This document shows positions 11,713 through 23,204 of a stretch of 64,000 bases of DNA, one piece after another (within the stretch, counting starts at the first letter, position 1; each line of letters starts with the position of its first letter). The position numbers and the translations under genes are program-made. Under the pieces are notes generated by a model. The model was given only the letters and a program-made list of their open reading frames with translations, was not told the origin of the DNA and ran no database searches. Source of the DNA: Terebella lapidaria (lineage: Eukaryota > Annelida > Polychaeta > Terebellida > Terebellidae). The stretch covers positions 1,736,001 through 1,800,000 of the forward strand of contig OX424561.1 of NCBI GenBank assembly GCA_949152475.1. The letters are read 5' to 3'.

Positions 11713-12853
11713 ACGATTATAACATGTTTTTGCTGAGACAAAAGAACGAAGACCTGCGATTCTTCAAAAATGTCAAATTACGTTGATGCAATTTACGTCT
11801 TGACGATGGACCATTGTGGGACAGCAAAGCCCGAAGAAAAAGTTGTTTCCCAGGCATAGCACAGAAAACCACGTGGTTATTGTGTGGAAAGAGAGTTTTT
11901 CCCGGCCATTGTTGCCTGACAAACGTCTTCCTCTACGAACTAGTATGCATAAGACGATTGACCTTTCCCATGTATTTCCTGTCTTCCAACTTCTCCAGAC
12001 GACTCTCTTCCAACTTCTCCAGACGATTCAGCATATATTTGTGTGGGTTTTGCAATAAAAGCCAATACATTGTGTTGAACTGATACATAAACACTACTGA
12101 TATTAATGTTACAACAACAGTAATTGAATGACATTGATAAACGGTGTTTTGAATTAGTTTGCATGTGATATGTGCAAGTGCAATTACCAAATCTTCTGCC
12201 AGTTAATTTTGAACTACACACTTTTGACCTCTCCTGTGTGCGTCGTATAACTATGCTAACAGGTAAAAACTATGAATCAGCTGTATTGCAGCCACATACA
12301 GTGATAAAATAGTTTTACACATTTCAAACAATGTTCTTATAACGCTCTTTCAGAATTATTTCCATTGTATTTGAACTATTGAGCTATTTTTCTCGAAAGG
12401 GCTCGGAAACTCTTTTGTCGCGGTGACAGTACATCAGTATGTGATATGTTAACTATTTTCTGATTGGACGATATCGCAGTAACGTGCCTCAGTAGCGATC
12501 CGCAACCCACAATGCACTGCGCGTGCTATTGCTATCTTTGTCAATCTTGGAAAACAGACAATCTCGAGATGTCCATGATAATTTTGATTGATTTGATTGA
12601 CAATGTAGCAAGTAAATATTGATGTCACTTGAGTTTGAACATCAACATCACATTTTCGCTTGTCCTGTTAGGCCTGTAACTATAGCATGAAGCAGGGGAG
12701 GCACTCGCCCCCTCTGATTTTTGGGGAATTTCTTCATTCGGTCAAAATTTCTGCACGTAATTCCATATTGAGGCATGTGATAGTTACATGTACGTAGATT
12801 ATCTGTGTACAACTGTCTCTAAATATCAGTTATGATACATAAGGCCTAATTGT
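11713..12853. other. No gene; short tandem duplication
   Basis: AT-rich sequence. A 22-23-bp unit (CTTCCAACTTCTCCAGACGA) is repeated in tandem at about 11982-12026. Nothing else recognisable. Confidence 0.45.
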
Positions 12854-12864
12854 ATATCAGTTTT

Positions 12865-13124
12865 TAAAATTCAAACTTTATTTTATGTATAACAATTGAC
12901 GAACAAGCACATATGCTTATATTAACATCTCTTGTTGGCTCGGATCTTGGTGTAAAAATAATCGTTATCGTGGGAGGAAACCAGAGACCCTGGTGAAAAC
13001 CCACTTGCCCAATTTGGCCACCACCTACTATCTCCCAAACTGCCGAGGCCGGGGATCGAAACCATGCCCAAATCGACAGCATTGGTGAGAAGTCAGCCCA
13101 CATAAGAACTGAGCTAACCGTACA
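12865..13124 (-). mobile_element. tRNA-derived SINE (SINE-1), with target-site duplication
   Basis: Read on the minus strand, it begins with an A-box-like GGTTAGCTCAGT (about 13111-13122) and has a B-box-like GGTTTCGATCCCCGGCC (about 13045). These are the two internal RNA polymerase III promoter boxes of a tRNA-derived head. A central segment containing TCTCTGGTTTCCTCCCACG follows, and the tail is ATAAAATAAAGTTTGAATTTT. ATATCAGTTTT flanks it at 12854-12864 and 13125-13135, the target duplication expected from LINE-driven retrotransposition. A second copy lies at about 33423-33625. Confidence 0.8.
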
Positions 13125-13135
13125 ATATCAGTTTT

Positions 13136-14329
13136 ATTTGATAAGCTTAATGGCAATGCAGATGTTTCTCCTACACTGGTATTTTAGAAGCACCCTTAGG
13201 CCTAATTTGCATTACTCCAGCAAAAGAACCCAACGCCATATGAATGGTGGCCATGACGAGTCAACGACGTACAAGTGTAGCGATGCTAGCGTAAATTCCA
13301 TAACATTCTCTTTCTCGCTATTCCATAATGCTCTATAGAATAATCCATGCTTATCAATTCCGTTCATAACAAATATGTGTATCGAGTCTTCGATTAAAAC
13401 GCACGCAATTCTAACACAACTAAAATTGTTCATTTTTTAAAGGGAGGGGGGGGGGGAGGCCTTACAGCGCCCCCGAACCCCAAGACTGGTTTGGGCCACC
13501 TCTGAATTCCTTGTCTAGTTAAGGGCCTGTGTCCTGAAGTGATCTCATACCAGTACTTCAGTATGATTGTGCTTGAGTACAAACAGAATGAAATCCGGCG
13601 TTCAATTTACCCGATTTATTGAGGATGAATAAGTCCGATGACGCTCACAACCACTCTCGTACGTATTCCCACTAAGTCCGTCGATACTTACTAGTCCTTG
13701 ATGTCTTCTAGTTTAACTTCTATCACAATGTTATTCCTGATGTAATGTCTTCTTGAACTCGTATTCACGTTTATTCTCTTTTATGTCTAAATTCCAACTC
13801 CTAGAAAGGCACGGGACATGTGTGTATGTGTCTGTATTTTTCCCGCCTTGTGTAGCGGAAGTCGTGTAGGATTGGTGGGATGTGATGTCATGTCTGGGTC
13901 TGTGAGGAGCGTGTGTCTAGAAATGTCTTGATTGGTCGATGTGACATGTCTGTGCACGTGCATGGCTTGTTGGTTTCCTGTGGTCTATAATGGTACACAT
14001 ACGCTGTAAGCAGGTAAGGGTGTGACGTATGGAACATGTATTGATTCTATGACGTGTATGTCAAGTGCGAGTACATGCGGGGGAGGGTTTGGGCCGTTAC
14101 ATATTCTATATTATGCAACATTACTGTTGATTTATATAGCACGTTGTCGGTTGTATTTTTCGAGCGTACTTTTGCCTAAGTGACGTATTATATAATGTAC
14201 ACTCGACTTTCAGTATTGTCAATCCATGGAAAACACTTGCAAATAAAAGGGCCGGGTTTATCTGTCATGTTTTCTAAAACATGGCGTTATACTTGTAATT
14301 CCTCATTGATCGTCACGGGTTTGAGGTCA
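13136..14329. other. No recognisable feature
   Basis: Intergenic. A G-rich run sits at about 13440-13460. No coding or repeat structure that I can support. Confidence 0.4.
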
Positions 14330-15639
14330 CACTAAAAACCGTCCGGCGGGACCGTCCGGGACCGTCCGGGGGCAGCGAACACCGTCCGGAACCCGAAAAT
14401 ACCGTCCGGGAGGCGTGGATAATACCGTCCGCACGCTGGGGAACCAGTCCGCTAAACCTGGGTTTGGTCGGCGCATCCTGGGTTACGCAACGAGCATCCT
14501 GCGCCACTCAATATTGACATATATGTGTGAGTGTGTTATGCTTTGGTATTTTGCAGTCTGCATTTTACGTTTACGCGGGTGTACTGGAACTCCGGTTTGG
14601 TAAACAAGTCTTGGCTGAGTAAAGTTCTGACATAATCCGAATAATCGTGTTTGTGTTCCGTCAAGTGGATTGATTGTTGATCAGAGATATAACATTGATA
14701 TACCAGTGACTATATCATACTGGCGCTGGGTGTATTGTACGCGCATCCTGGGTCCAAGACGAAAACATTGAGGCAACGACAATATAGAAACACCACTCAC
14801 ACGGCAAATAACCATCAATGATTTGTTGTAAAATAGTATACATTTGTCATCCAATCACTCATCATGTAACTTGGAGTGGATATACCATGAAATATATGAT
14901 AAAATTAGTAGAACTACCCGAATTTCGGTAGCGATGTGATTGTGCAGCGCTAAACCTGGTGTTGCAACGCTAATCCACGGAAGTTTTATTTGTGGCTTTA
15001 TATCATAGGAAAGGGACCACATTAATCCGATTGAGTCAGTCCAGACTAACGAGTTAGTCTTCGGTATGTACATTATACAACTGGGGGAAAGAGCAAGCGG
15101 AATGGGGTGAACATATGCAGTGGTGGTACATGGTTTGTTCCACTTTTTTGCAGCAAACCGTCAACCCTATGCTCATGTTTTGCGAAATAAAAAGGAGCAT
15201 GAGAAGTGTAGGTGGTAAGATGCCTTACCGAAATTAATCAGGGCAATGTTGATTCATGCATTTGTAGGCCTTAGCTTACAAGTATGATGTCATAATGAGG
15301 GCCACACATTACTATCGTTTTATTTCCACCACAGATATAATTTCTTTCCTGTGGCATAATAAAGCACAATCATGACAATTCATTTGGCTCCAACTACTAG
15401 TATAGATATTTGCGTAACCAGAATGAATAACCAGAATGAATTATGTTCAATTGACAACGTCCACCCGATGTATATCCGGGCCCCATACAACTCAACTGCA
15501 AAACTTCAAAAAAATATATTCTCTCGACCGTGAACGCTCCGCTACGAAAGTTCAGAAGGTCAAATCCAAGGTCATTACACAAATCATCACATATTACTTC
15601 CCATTCGAAAGTGCCAATAGCTAAGATTTATCTTCAAGC

Positions 15640-15995
15640 ATTCTATCAGTACACTTGCAGTTCACATAATGGAGGAAAAGGTCGGAATTTTTCACAAAGC
15701 TGAAAAATTGGCCGTTTTTCGTCTAAAATGGACGCCATTTGAGAAAAAAAAATCGAAAATCAAGACTATAAAATACCTCGCTCTTGATTATTTTTAGGTA
15801 TTTTTGTGCAAAATTTCAGATTAATTTGGCCAAAAACTATAAAGATAACCAAAACTTGACGACGACGGACGGCCGGACGATGGACAACATGGCATTGCTA
15901 AAGCTCCGCTGCCATTCAGCTTAGAGGAACTAAGAATGGCCTGATAAAAATATTGTAGGGCATTTTACACGAGTTGTGGTCTCGTGTAAATATTT
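15640..15995 (-). repeat. Diverged hairpin-ended (family F-like) repeat relic inside the CACTA-like element
   Basis: On the minus strand it starts with a hairpin (TTTACACGAG, loop, CTCGTGTAAA at about 15965-15990), then GGCATTGC-like text, a GTCC-rich tract (about 15865-15895), ATCTTTATAG, and AAATTTTGCACAAAAATACC at about 15795-15815. This is the same order as the family F1 elements at 45-46 kb and 60-64 kb, but much diverged. Confidence 0.6.
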
Positions 15996-17281
15996 TTTAT
16001 ATTCCAAGATTGCCCTGGGCGTTACATTTACTCATGAATGGCCTGTCGCAGTGTACATAATTCAAAATAGGATTATATACCCAGGTTTAGCGTTGCCTAC
16101 AGGTTTAGCGTTGCAACAATGTGTTCGCCTCAAAACTGTGCTTTCTACAACTTCTTGTATTACCACACGCTATTCTGTGCGCTGTCAACTACTTACGAGC
16201 ATCCTTATCAATACTGCGCAAAGTAATTTTGGTATGGTACGTTATTGTATCATCCATGTCAGTATTTTGCTTCCGAGTCGCGACTGCCTCGTTCGTGGCG
16301 GCCGCCATTTTTCCCAAAGGATGTTCGTTGCAAACCCCAGGATGCGCCGACCAAACCCAGGTTTAGCCGACTGGTTCCCCAGCGTGGTCCGGGAGTAGGA
16401 AACTTTTAACCGTCCAGTGTCAGACCGGGAGATATAAAAAAGCAATGGTACACATGAAGTCAGGTTTTTTCAACAAGTTCGTCAGGTTTTTTGTTGCAAA
16501 GAAATAATTATGGTGTAAAAGCTGCAGTTGTAGGCCTACATGATCGATCGAGGTTTTAAAAAGACTATTTTCCGAAAAGACCGTTTGTTCAACATTTGAC
16601 GACCATGATTTCGAATCGAAATGAGCTGAACTTGCTGATATAGTGTTACGATGCCAACATTTTATAACTATGTACTACGATACCCAAAATTAAAGAGCAC
16701 GTCTGGCTGCCATCTCAAAATAATGTCACACCGATTGACTGGACAAACAATTCTTGGCGAATCCATGAACAATCTTGAGACTGTCGCCAAACTGGAGTAT
16801 TAAAAACACCGTAATTCACAGAAAGAAAATGTGCTTACCAGAAGTCAACCCATATAGATGTGTTGAATAAGCACTGTGCAGATATCAGTTATACGTGTCC
16901 TTTTCTCGAATATTAATAGTCTATCCATGAAACAAGCACTATACAGATAGTATGTAACCTTTTCTCATTTAATAGTCTACCCATGAAACAGCCCAAATTG
17001 TCTTGTCTAGAACGGTTCAGCTCTTGATTTTCACCTATTTCTTTTCTTGATAAAAAATTGATTAATTATAAATTATTTCTCATGCCGTTTTTTTTAAAAG
17101 CCAGTTTTCTTTTTATATTAATAATTGATTATATGTTGTTCGATCCCGTCCCAGAGACAATTAAAAGTGTGTGAGACATTGAAAAATTCAGAGTATATAA
17201 GTACAGAAGGTTGTAGATAAAAAATCGATCACAAACCTGACAAACTTGTTGAAAATCCAACTTTGCTTTTGATACATCCCT

Positions 17282-17301
17282 CCCCCCCCCCCCCCCCCCC
17301 C
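17282..17301. repeat. 20-bp poly-C tract
   Basis: An uninterrupted run of C immediately before the right-hand subterminal repeats of the CACTA-like element. Such runs are prone to slippage and sequencing error. Confidence 0.9.
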
Positions 17302-17408
17302 GGACGGGTTTTCCTACTCCCTTCTACTCCCGGACGGTATTTTCCACTCCTTCCGGACGGTATTTTCGGGTCCCGGACGGTGTTCTTTGTCCCGGGCGGT
17401 TTTTAGTG

Positions 17409-17879
17409 CGACCGTATATTTATAGCCAATCAGAAGACATGATTTATTACGATCCCGTTACACTTCCGATCCCAACCTGGCAACATCCAAACTTTTTAAC
17501 TTTTTCGCGGATTTTGTTGATTCTTCACTAGATTCCAGCATTCAATGAAATGAGGCAGTAGATCTACCACCGAAGCACACAAATGAACTTTTCCAGGATT
17601 ATTCCGTGGCGCGGGTAGGCTACAGTACCAGTAACCTGGTAACATCGTCGACTCGTCCGAGACCGAGTCGTCGTGTCGTGTCGCCTGCCACTGTGCCAGA
17701 CCGCCGGTCGTGCGCCCGGGCCGGGGTCGTGCGGTGGCACTGGCATGATTCTGAGATGATTCTTGTGGAATAGGTCCTGCTACATTATTACAAGGTTTAT
17801 AAGTTAAAAACAGTAACACAATTTTATTGTTTCAGTCAACTTCGAATATATATCTTGCATCCTGGAGGTAACTTATAAG
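17409..17879. other. No gene called; GC-rich minus-strand open frame
   Basis: A 107-codon open frame on the minus strand (17496-17819) covers a locally GC-rich patch with several CG dinucleotides. It has no recognisable domain. It lies between two transposons and could be an exon or chance. Confidence 0.3.
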
Positions 17880-18037
17880 GGGGTGCAGTGACCTCGGCCC
17901 ATGGTGATCTCGGACATAACATAATATATACATGAACATAATATATACTAGATACAAATGAATAAGACCCATCATTTCACAATACACATACAAAACAAAA
18001 CACGCACAAATATTTACACATTTCACATGTTTACTCT

Positions 18038-19599
18038 TTAATCCTGAACATTGACAGGTGGTGAATAGATGTGTGCAGCTGCACGTAGCAGACTCATGGC
18101 AGACCTTTGGCCGCCCTCATACTCTTCCCAGTAGGTGAAGATTTTCTTCTGGAGTTTTCGGTACTTTTGTCGCTGATGTCGCTTCAATTTCTGGTCGTTT
18201 ACAAGTCGCACTTGCGTCGCTACGAAAGTAGACTCCTTGTGAAGGAGTTGGACCAACAGATAGAATGACATCTGGGGCCGCCCTCTCCCGTTCATGTAAG
18301 TGTGCCAGCCTTCCAGATCGTTGTTGGTACGAATTGGAAGGCCGTACACACTCCATGAATCGGGAGACCACGCGAAGTTTGTGGCGTCGATCCAAGTGTG
18401 GCGCATATAGGTGACCAGGTCCTTTAGGGCTTCGCTGGTTGCGTCCCCCTCCAACCTGCTAAGAACGCCTGGGATGTAATTGGCCGGGATCAGACACAGG
18501 GCAATCATTTTCTTGACGAACTTGTTAGTCCCGTCGTTGGCGTGGTACGCAGCCTGAAGGCCAAGGCCCTGCACTTTTCGCCACACAGCCTAGTAAGAAG
18601 AATAAGATTGATATTATAGACAAACATATAGACAAACATTGCAGTAAAACAGACAAAAACTAATATACATGGCGGTAATAGGCACAAACTAATGTATACC
18701 TGTGCAAAGTGGAAGGCACAGCCTTTACGTTCAACATCAGGGAGGACTCGTCGGGCAGCTCTCCACAGGGCGTCTTCAAAGTCCAGTACCAGACGCTGGA
18801 CAATGGGGGGACTGGGAAGGTGTTCAAGAACAGATCGCAGGACAGCCATGTAGTCTTTCTTGGTTCGTCTCGTCATCAAGCACATCATCAAGGGCACCTG
18901 CAAAGACAGAATACGTGAAATATAGAAATATATGTTTATAAGAGTATGTGAATATATGGGGAAATGCTGAAAAAATAGCAATAGAATATTTGACATTGAT
19001 GTGACATCAGAACCTGACACAGGGGGGTGAATATGGTCACGAGGACCAGGAACAAAGACACCGTTTTCTTCGCGCACTGTTGCGGGGCAGTTTGTGCTTT
19101 TGGATCTGAGTGAGCACCTCCATGACGTCGACTGTCCTGTGCGACGCTTTACAGTGTAAGAATATCCAACAGAGTCAAAGAGTTTATCTTTCTGGCGAAT
19201 GGAGGTGCCCGCTATGATTTGGTATGTCACAACATGAGGAGCTGGTGGCAAATCAGCTGGGAGGGGATCAGGTAAGTCCGATTCATCTAAAGGATTAGGG
19301 CGGGGCGGAGGGGGGAAGTCAAGAAGAGAGTTCTGTTCCGGCTGGTCAAAGTCTTCTAAATCAGATGGCACAGGAGTTGATGGTTGGTCGTCTACTTCCA
19401 TCGGAACGGTATTGTCAACTGAACACACTGAGCATTTCCAATCATCCAAGGTAACCTCATTTTTTACTAACTGGCGATAGAATTGTAGAGATATCCCAGT
19501 ATTGCACAGACGATGCTGCCAGTGATTACACTGATCACACTGGAGAGCATGCTGGCGGGGTCTCACTTCTTGGTTGCAGACAACGCAAGGATTAGCCAT
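18038..19599 (-). CDS. PHD- and FLYWCH-finger MULE transposase (spliced, probably defective)
   Basis: DNA transposase acting on the ends of its own element. The first exon (from 19599) starts with a C4HC3 PHD-type finger (CVVC, CDQC, HWQHRLC, CSVC; residues about 5-58), an acidic proline-rich linker, then a FLYWCH-type finger (F..VGY.Y, W.C, C.A, H.H; about 140-190). The next coding block (18700-18897) carries the MULE core with LVLDFEDALWRAA (second catalytic Asp) and GCAFHFAQ. A clean GT-AG intron at 18590-18699 joins HFAQ to AVWRKVQGLGL in phase. The last block, 18038-18589, holds the C-terminal helical part with NNDLEGWH. The segment that should carry the first catalytic Asp, just before VPLMMCLM, is missing between 18898 and about 19014, and no phase-consistent splice there restores it. 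The copy is probably inactive. Confidence 0.8.
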
Positions 19600-19735
19600 T
19601 GTTTAAGATCGAATGTACTGTATTCGAGATCGAATGACAACTCTTCTTTAGAGTTACCTATTTATATTCAACATGAGCGTTTCAAGAAGTGCTGGCTGAC
19701 TTCAAGTATGCTTTGATCAAGTATGCTTTGATCAA

Positions 19736-20004
19736 GCAAATCAAGTAAACTCAATGAGAATTGCTAAAACAGAGCAGGTAAATGGAGCAGGTCAAATTTT
19801 AATTGCAATACACATTACCGGGATGCCTCTATTGATGCTCAGTTTGGTCATTGAAGTAACTGGTAATGCCAACTTGAGCACATCAAGCAAACTCAATGAG
19901 AATTGCTAAACCAGATTCTCGTTAACCTGAGTAGATCAAACTTAATTGCAATTCACATACCCAGGATGCCTCTATTGATTCTCAGTTTGTGCATTGAAGT
20001 ATCA
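19736..20004. repeat. Tandem duplication of about 140 bp
   Basis: Two diverged units share CTCAATGAGAATTGCTAAA, then TTAATTGCAAT, then GGATGCCTCTATTGAT and CTCAGTTTG. They lie upstream of the transposase start, inside the MULE, so they are probably part of its 5' non-coding region. Confidence 0.75.
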
Positions 20005-20388
20005 TGGAGACAATTCAATTCATTCAAATATCTTTATTTTCAACATACAAAAATAAACATTTTTTAATATCGAGTGAACATCAAGGTGAACAGAGATAAA
20101 AAAAATTATAAGAAGAATATAAGTGTGAATAAACAAAATGAGCAATACTGTAAAAAACAATAAACATGTCTCACAAACGTATTACGAAACACCAAAAAAT
20201 ACTGCAGAAGTTATGTAAGCTATAGATATTAGTTGAGACATTGATTGCCTTCGGTGATTTCATCATAACGTGATGAAATATCGCCGTAGCAAGGCGGGCC
20301 GACATCACCGGTCTGTTGTATGTAGGGCGGGCCGACATCACCGGGCCGAGGTCACCATGGGCCGAGGTCACCTACAGTCACTTATAAG

Positions 20389-21113
20389 TAGGTATGGTCA
20401 CCCATTTTGAAAGACTAAACCTACACAGAAAGTGAACATACCATGAGAAAGCTGAGAATCTCAGTATTTCAGATCTCTTTTTGTTTTTACTCTACCTTCA
20501 AAATTGACGAAGTTACAGAACTTTGAATGACACACCCGTAGGTCCCCAAAATTGGTCAAAAAGTTAAAATTGGGCCCAAAAAATGTTTTGCATTATAGAT
20601 AGTAAAAATATTTATTTGTAATCATCATCACTATACTAGTTTGAACCACAGGCATATACTGAATTGAAAAAATACCAGGGTATGTGGAAATATTGATACC
20701 AAGAGTCTGTATACACCCAAGAGTACAGGTCCCCTCTCGAAAATTTGAGCAATGTTTGTTAAAAAATAGAGAATAATATGTTTGTTCCACCACTTTTTGC
20801 CTTTTTTTCTCACATGTTACAAAACAGAAGTAAGGTGAAACACTCAAACATGCATTTCAGGGGACTGAATAAAAAATAACCAACAAAAGGCCCCTTTTAT
20901 AACAAAAATATGAAAAAAAACAGAAACAAGAACTATCTTTTAAAAAAACATTTGAGGAAATGCATGGAAGAATTGTGTAGAAAAATAAACCTGATCCAAG
21001 AGGCATGGGCATAGAATGATGATGTTTACAATATTTCTTAAGCATGTTTAAAACATTTCTCAAGCATCCTGAACAGCATGCATCGAGTTCATGTGGCCCT
21101 CGCATACCACAAC
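20389..21113. other. No recognisable feature
   Basis: AT-rich sequence between the MULE and a truncated LINE. No coding or structural signal that I can support. Confidence 0.4.
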
Positions 21114-22004
21114 ATAGGTCCCTTATTGTTCATTATTTATACCAACGATTTACCGCGCAATCTGACCAATTCCCAATGTATTTTGTTCGCAGATGATACT
21201 ACTGTTTTTAGCCATTCAGACAATGTTGAAAACTTATACAAATATATGAATATGGAGTTAAAAATCTTATGTGATTGGTTTAAAGCAAACAAATTATCCT
21301 TGAATACAAGTAAAACATACAGTATGCTTTTTTCCAGGGACAAAGGGGTAAAATCAAAATTTAAATTAATGATGGAAAACGATATCATAAAAGAAGTTGA
21401 TGAAACAAAGTTCTTGGGTATCATTATAGATAAGCATGTCGAATGGGATTCACACATCAATATGTGTAAAAAGAAAATAACTTCTAGCTTGTATGTTATG
21501 AATTCTTTGAAAAGGTTCTTCTCTCGCGATTTACTCACGACTATATATTACTGTATGATTCATTCGCATCTCACATATGGCACAATATTATGGGGCTCGG
21601 CAAACAAAAAACACACAAAAGCAATAGATATCTTACAAAAGAAAGCAATTCGAATTATACACAAAACCTCATATAACACACACACGTTAGCCTTATTCAA
21701 AGAAAGTAAAATTCTGAAACTTGACGATGTATTCATTTCTCAGGCCTTACAATTCATGCATGAATCATATATGAATGGTTTACCACCTCCTCTTCAATCC
21801 ATTCACATCCCAAATTCATTTATCCATAATCACGCTACTAGACAATCTGCAAATCCACGTCATATATTATATAAAACAAGTACAATGGGGAAAAGTTTTA
21901 TTGTTAGAGGACCAGAACTATGGCAAAATTTACCAAATATATACAAACAATTTAACAGTAAAACTGCGTTTAAAATGAAGCTAAAGAGGTACCTTATATG
22001 CTAA
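21114..22004 (+). CDS. LINE reverse transcriptase, C-terminal part
   Basis: About 297 codons without stop. It carries the catalytic FADDTTVF motif (about 21193-21216), CDWFKANKLSLNTSKT, FLGIIIDKHVEW, the thumb region (YGTILWG, LQKKAIRIIHK) and a C-terminal segment with IVRGPELWQNLP. The motif order is that of CR1/L2/Rex-type LINEs. The endonuclease and the N-terminal half of the RT (fingers, first catalytic Asp) are absent, so it cannot act on its own. Confidence 0.85.
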   Translation: MGPLLFIIYTNDLPRNLTNSQCILFADDTTVFSHSDNVENLYKYMNMELKILCDWFKANKLSLNTSKTYSMLFSRDKGVKSKFKLMMENDIIKEVDETKFLGIIIDKHVEWDSHINMCKKKITSSLYVMNSLKRFFSRDLLTTIYYCMIHSHLTYGTILWGSANKKHTKAIDILQKKAIRIIHKTSYNTHTLALFKESKILKLDDVFISQALQFMHESYMNGLPPPLQSIHIPNSFIHNHATRQSANPRHILYKTSTMGKSFIVRGPELWQNLPNIYKQFNSKTAFKMKLKRYLIC

Positions 22005-22441
22005 TATGGTGAATAATTATATTTCATGGCTAGTCTCCACGGTCAGGTCAGATGGCATCTTGGATTCACGTTTTTGAGGATGTACATTATCTTATATTGT
22101 CAACCACATAAATGAAGGGCTTATTGTTGGGGTTAACATAATTTTCAGGGTTTCATCGGAAACGGGATCAAGGGGTTAATTATGTAGTTGGAATATAAGG
22201 GGCAAGTGAATCATGGCCATTGTTTCGTCTGTCCAAATTTGGGCAGCTGTACAGCCAAGGCTTAAACAATAGCCAAGATTCACAACAATCTCTTCATGTG
22301 TGAAAATGTGTTTATCTTGGAATCACCCCAACCTCACTGTGTTCTACTATATGTATTATGTGTCTATTGAGAGAGGGGATGTATTGTTTGACTGAGTGAA
22401 CGATTGTTGTGAATCTGAAATAAAATACTACTACTACTACA
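21114..22441 (+). mobile_element. 5'-truncated LINE with intact RT C-terminal frame
   Basis: The element begins abruptly inside the RT domain (IGPLLFIIYTNDLP at 21114), consistent with incomplete reverse transcription. The frame is open to the stop at 22004. About 430 bases of 3' untranslated sequence follow, ending TGAAATAAAATA(CTA)n at about 22418-22441, a microsatellite-like LINE tail. The intact frame suggests a fairly recent insertion. Confidence 0.85.
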
Positions 22442-23204
22442 ACGCGGGTCCAACGTAACACATAGGCTCCGCTCCAAAAAAAAATTCCCCAAAACGGCCT
22501 ACCCCCAGCAACTTCAAATGCCAAATACGACGAAAGCGCTGAAAAGCGCTACCTAATTCTTCGCAAATAGTTCACTGGAATATTTAACTTTGTTTTAATA
22601 TATGTCTCCACAATGCGAAATACTGCGAAGTTGTTAAATTTCGTCAATTTCCAACATTTTACACTGTCGTTCTCACTTTCGTTGCTCACCATGTGGAAGT
22701 GTGACTGTGTGCACAAGTTTCAATGACGTATACACATGGATCAATATCTTCTGGAATTGATTAATATGACGTTGTTATACCTTCGTGAAGGGAAACACCC
22801 AGATTTCCCTCCCAAGATAGCCCACCCATCGGACGCCATTTTCGTCACTTGAAGGGGACACTTTCTGGCACACAAACAATTCCGCGATGCGAGCGCCATC
22901 TGACGAAAGCGCCCATACCTATTATAAGAAATAATATAATAGTAATAGTACGTGGTGGGGTGGACAAATCGAGTCACACACTGATAAATAATTAATGTCA
23001 ATTAATCAACACTCTAAATTGAATCATAATGTGAGCTAAAATCACAGTGCCTAATACCGGAGTGTGCTGTGGACATATTTGAACTTTTATCTAATACTAA
23101 GAGTGCTGTGGATTTTTTTAGACTGTGCTTTTAAAATACATGATCTTATCTTTGCCTATACTAAAGTTCATCTATGAAATTGAGGTCAGTACTGTCACAA
23201 CTCG
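22442..23204. other. Intergenic and probable 5' UTR of the next LINE
   Basis: No gene. The last part (about 23030-23204) is probably the untranslated leader of the LINE whose ORF1 starts at 23205, but I cannot place the element's 5' end. Confidence 0.4.

Larger units (their letters stand above)
14330..17408. mobile_element. CACTA-like non-autonomous DNA transposon
   Basis: The left end reads CACTAAAAACCGTCCGG (14330) and the right end is its inverse, CCGGGCGGTTTTTAGTG (ending 17408). Just inside both ends are subterminal repeats of ACCGTCCGG: six on the left (14337-14435) and four to five inverted on the right (17300-17402). A second inverted pair (GGGGAACCAGTC...GTTTGGTCGGCGCATCCTGG at about 14439-14483) recurs inverted at 16330-16384. 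Termini CACTA plus subterminal motif clusters are the hallmark of the CACTA/EnSpm superfamily. No transposase is encoded. I could not identify a clean target duplication. Confidence 0.65.
17880..20379 (-). mobile_element. MULE (Mutator-like) transposon with 9-bp target duplication
   Basis: ACTTATAAG flanks the element at 17871-17879 and 20380-20388. Near the left end is GTGACCTCGGCCCATGGTGA (about 17888-17907) and near the right end its inverse (about 20344-20371). The outermost 8-9 bases of the two ends match poorly. The element is 2,500 bp and contains one minus-strand transposase gene (18038-19599) and a tandem duplication at 19736-20004. Target-site length, inverted ends and a MULE-type transposase all agree. 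Confidence 0.88.

Noticed and set aside
13040..13125. A tRNA gene on the minus strand
   Set aside because: A and B boxes are present but no cloverleaf can be drawn, and the unit has a SINE body, tail and target duplications.
14330..14332. A 3-bp target duplication for the CACTA-like element
   Set aside because: The bases flanking the two ends (TCA and CGA) do not match; I leave the duplication undefined.
18898..19014. Simple GT-AG intron between the FLYWCH and MULE parts of the transposase
   Set aside because: The obvious donor and acceptor would shift the frame, and the missing catalytic block would still be absent. I describe it as a gap instead.
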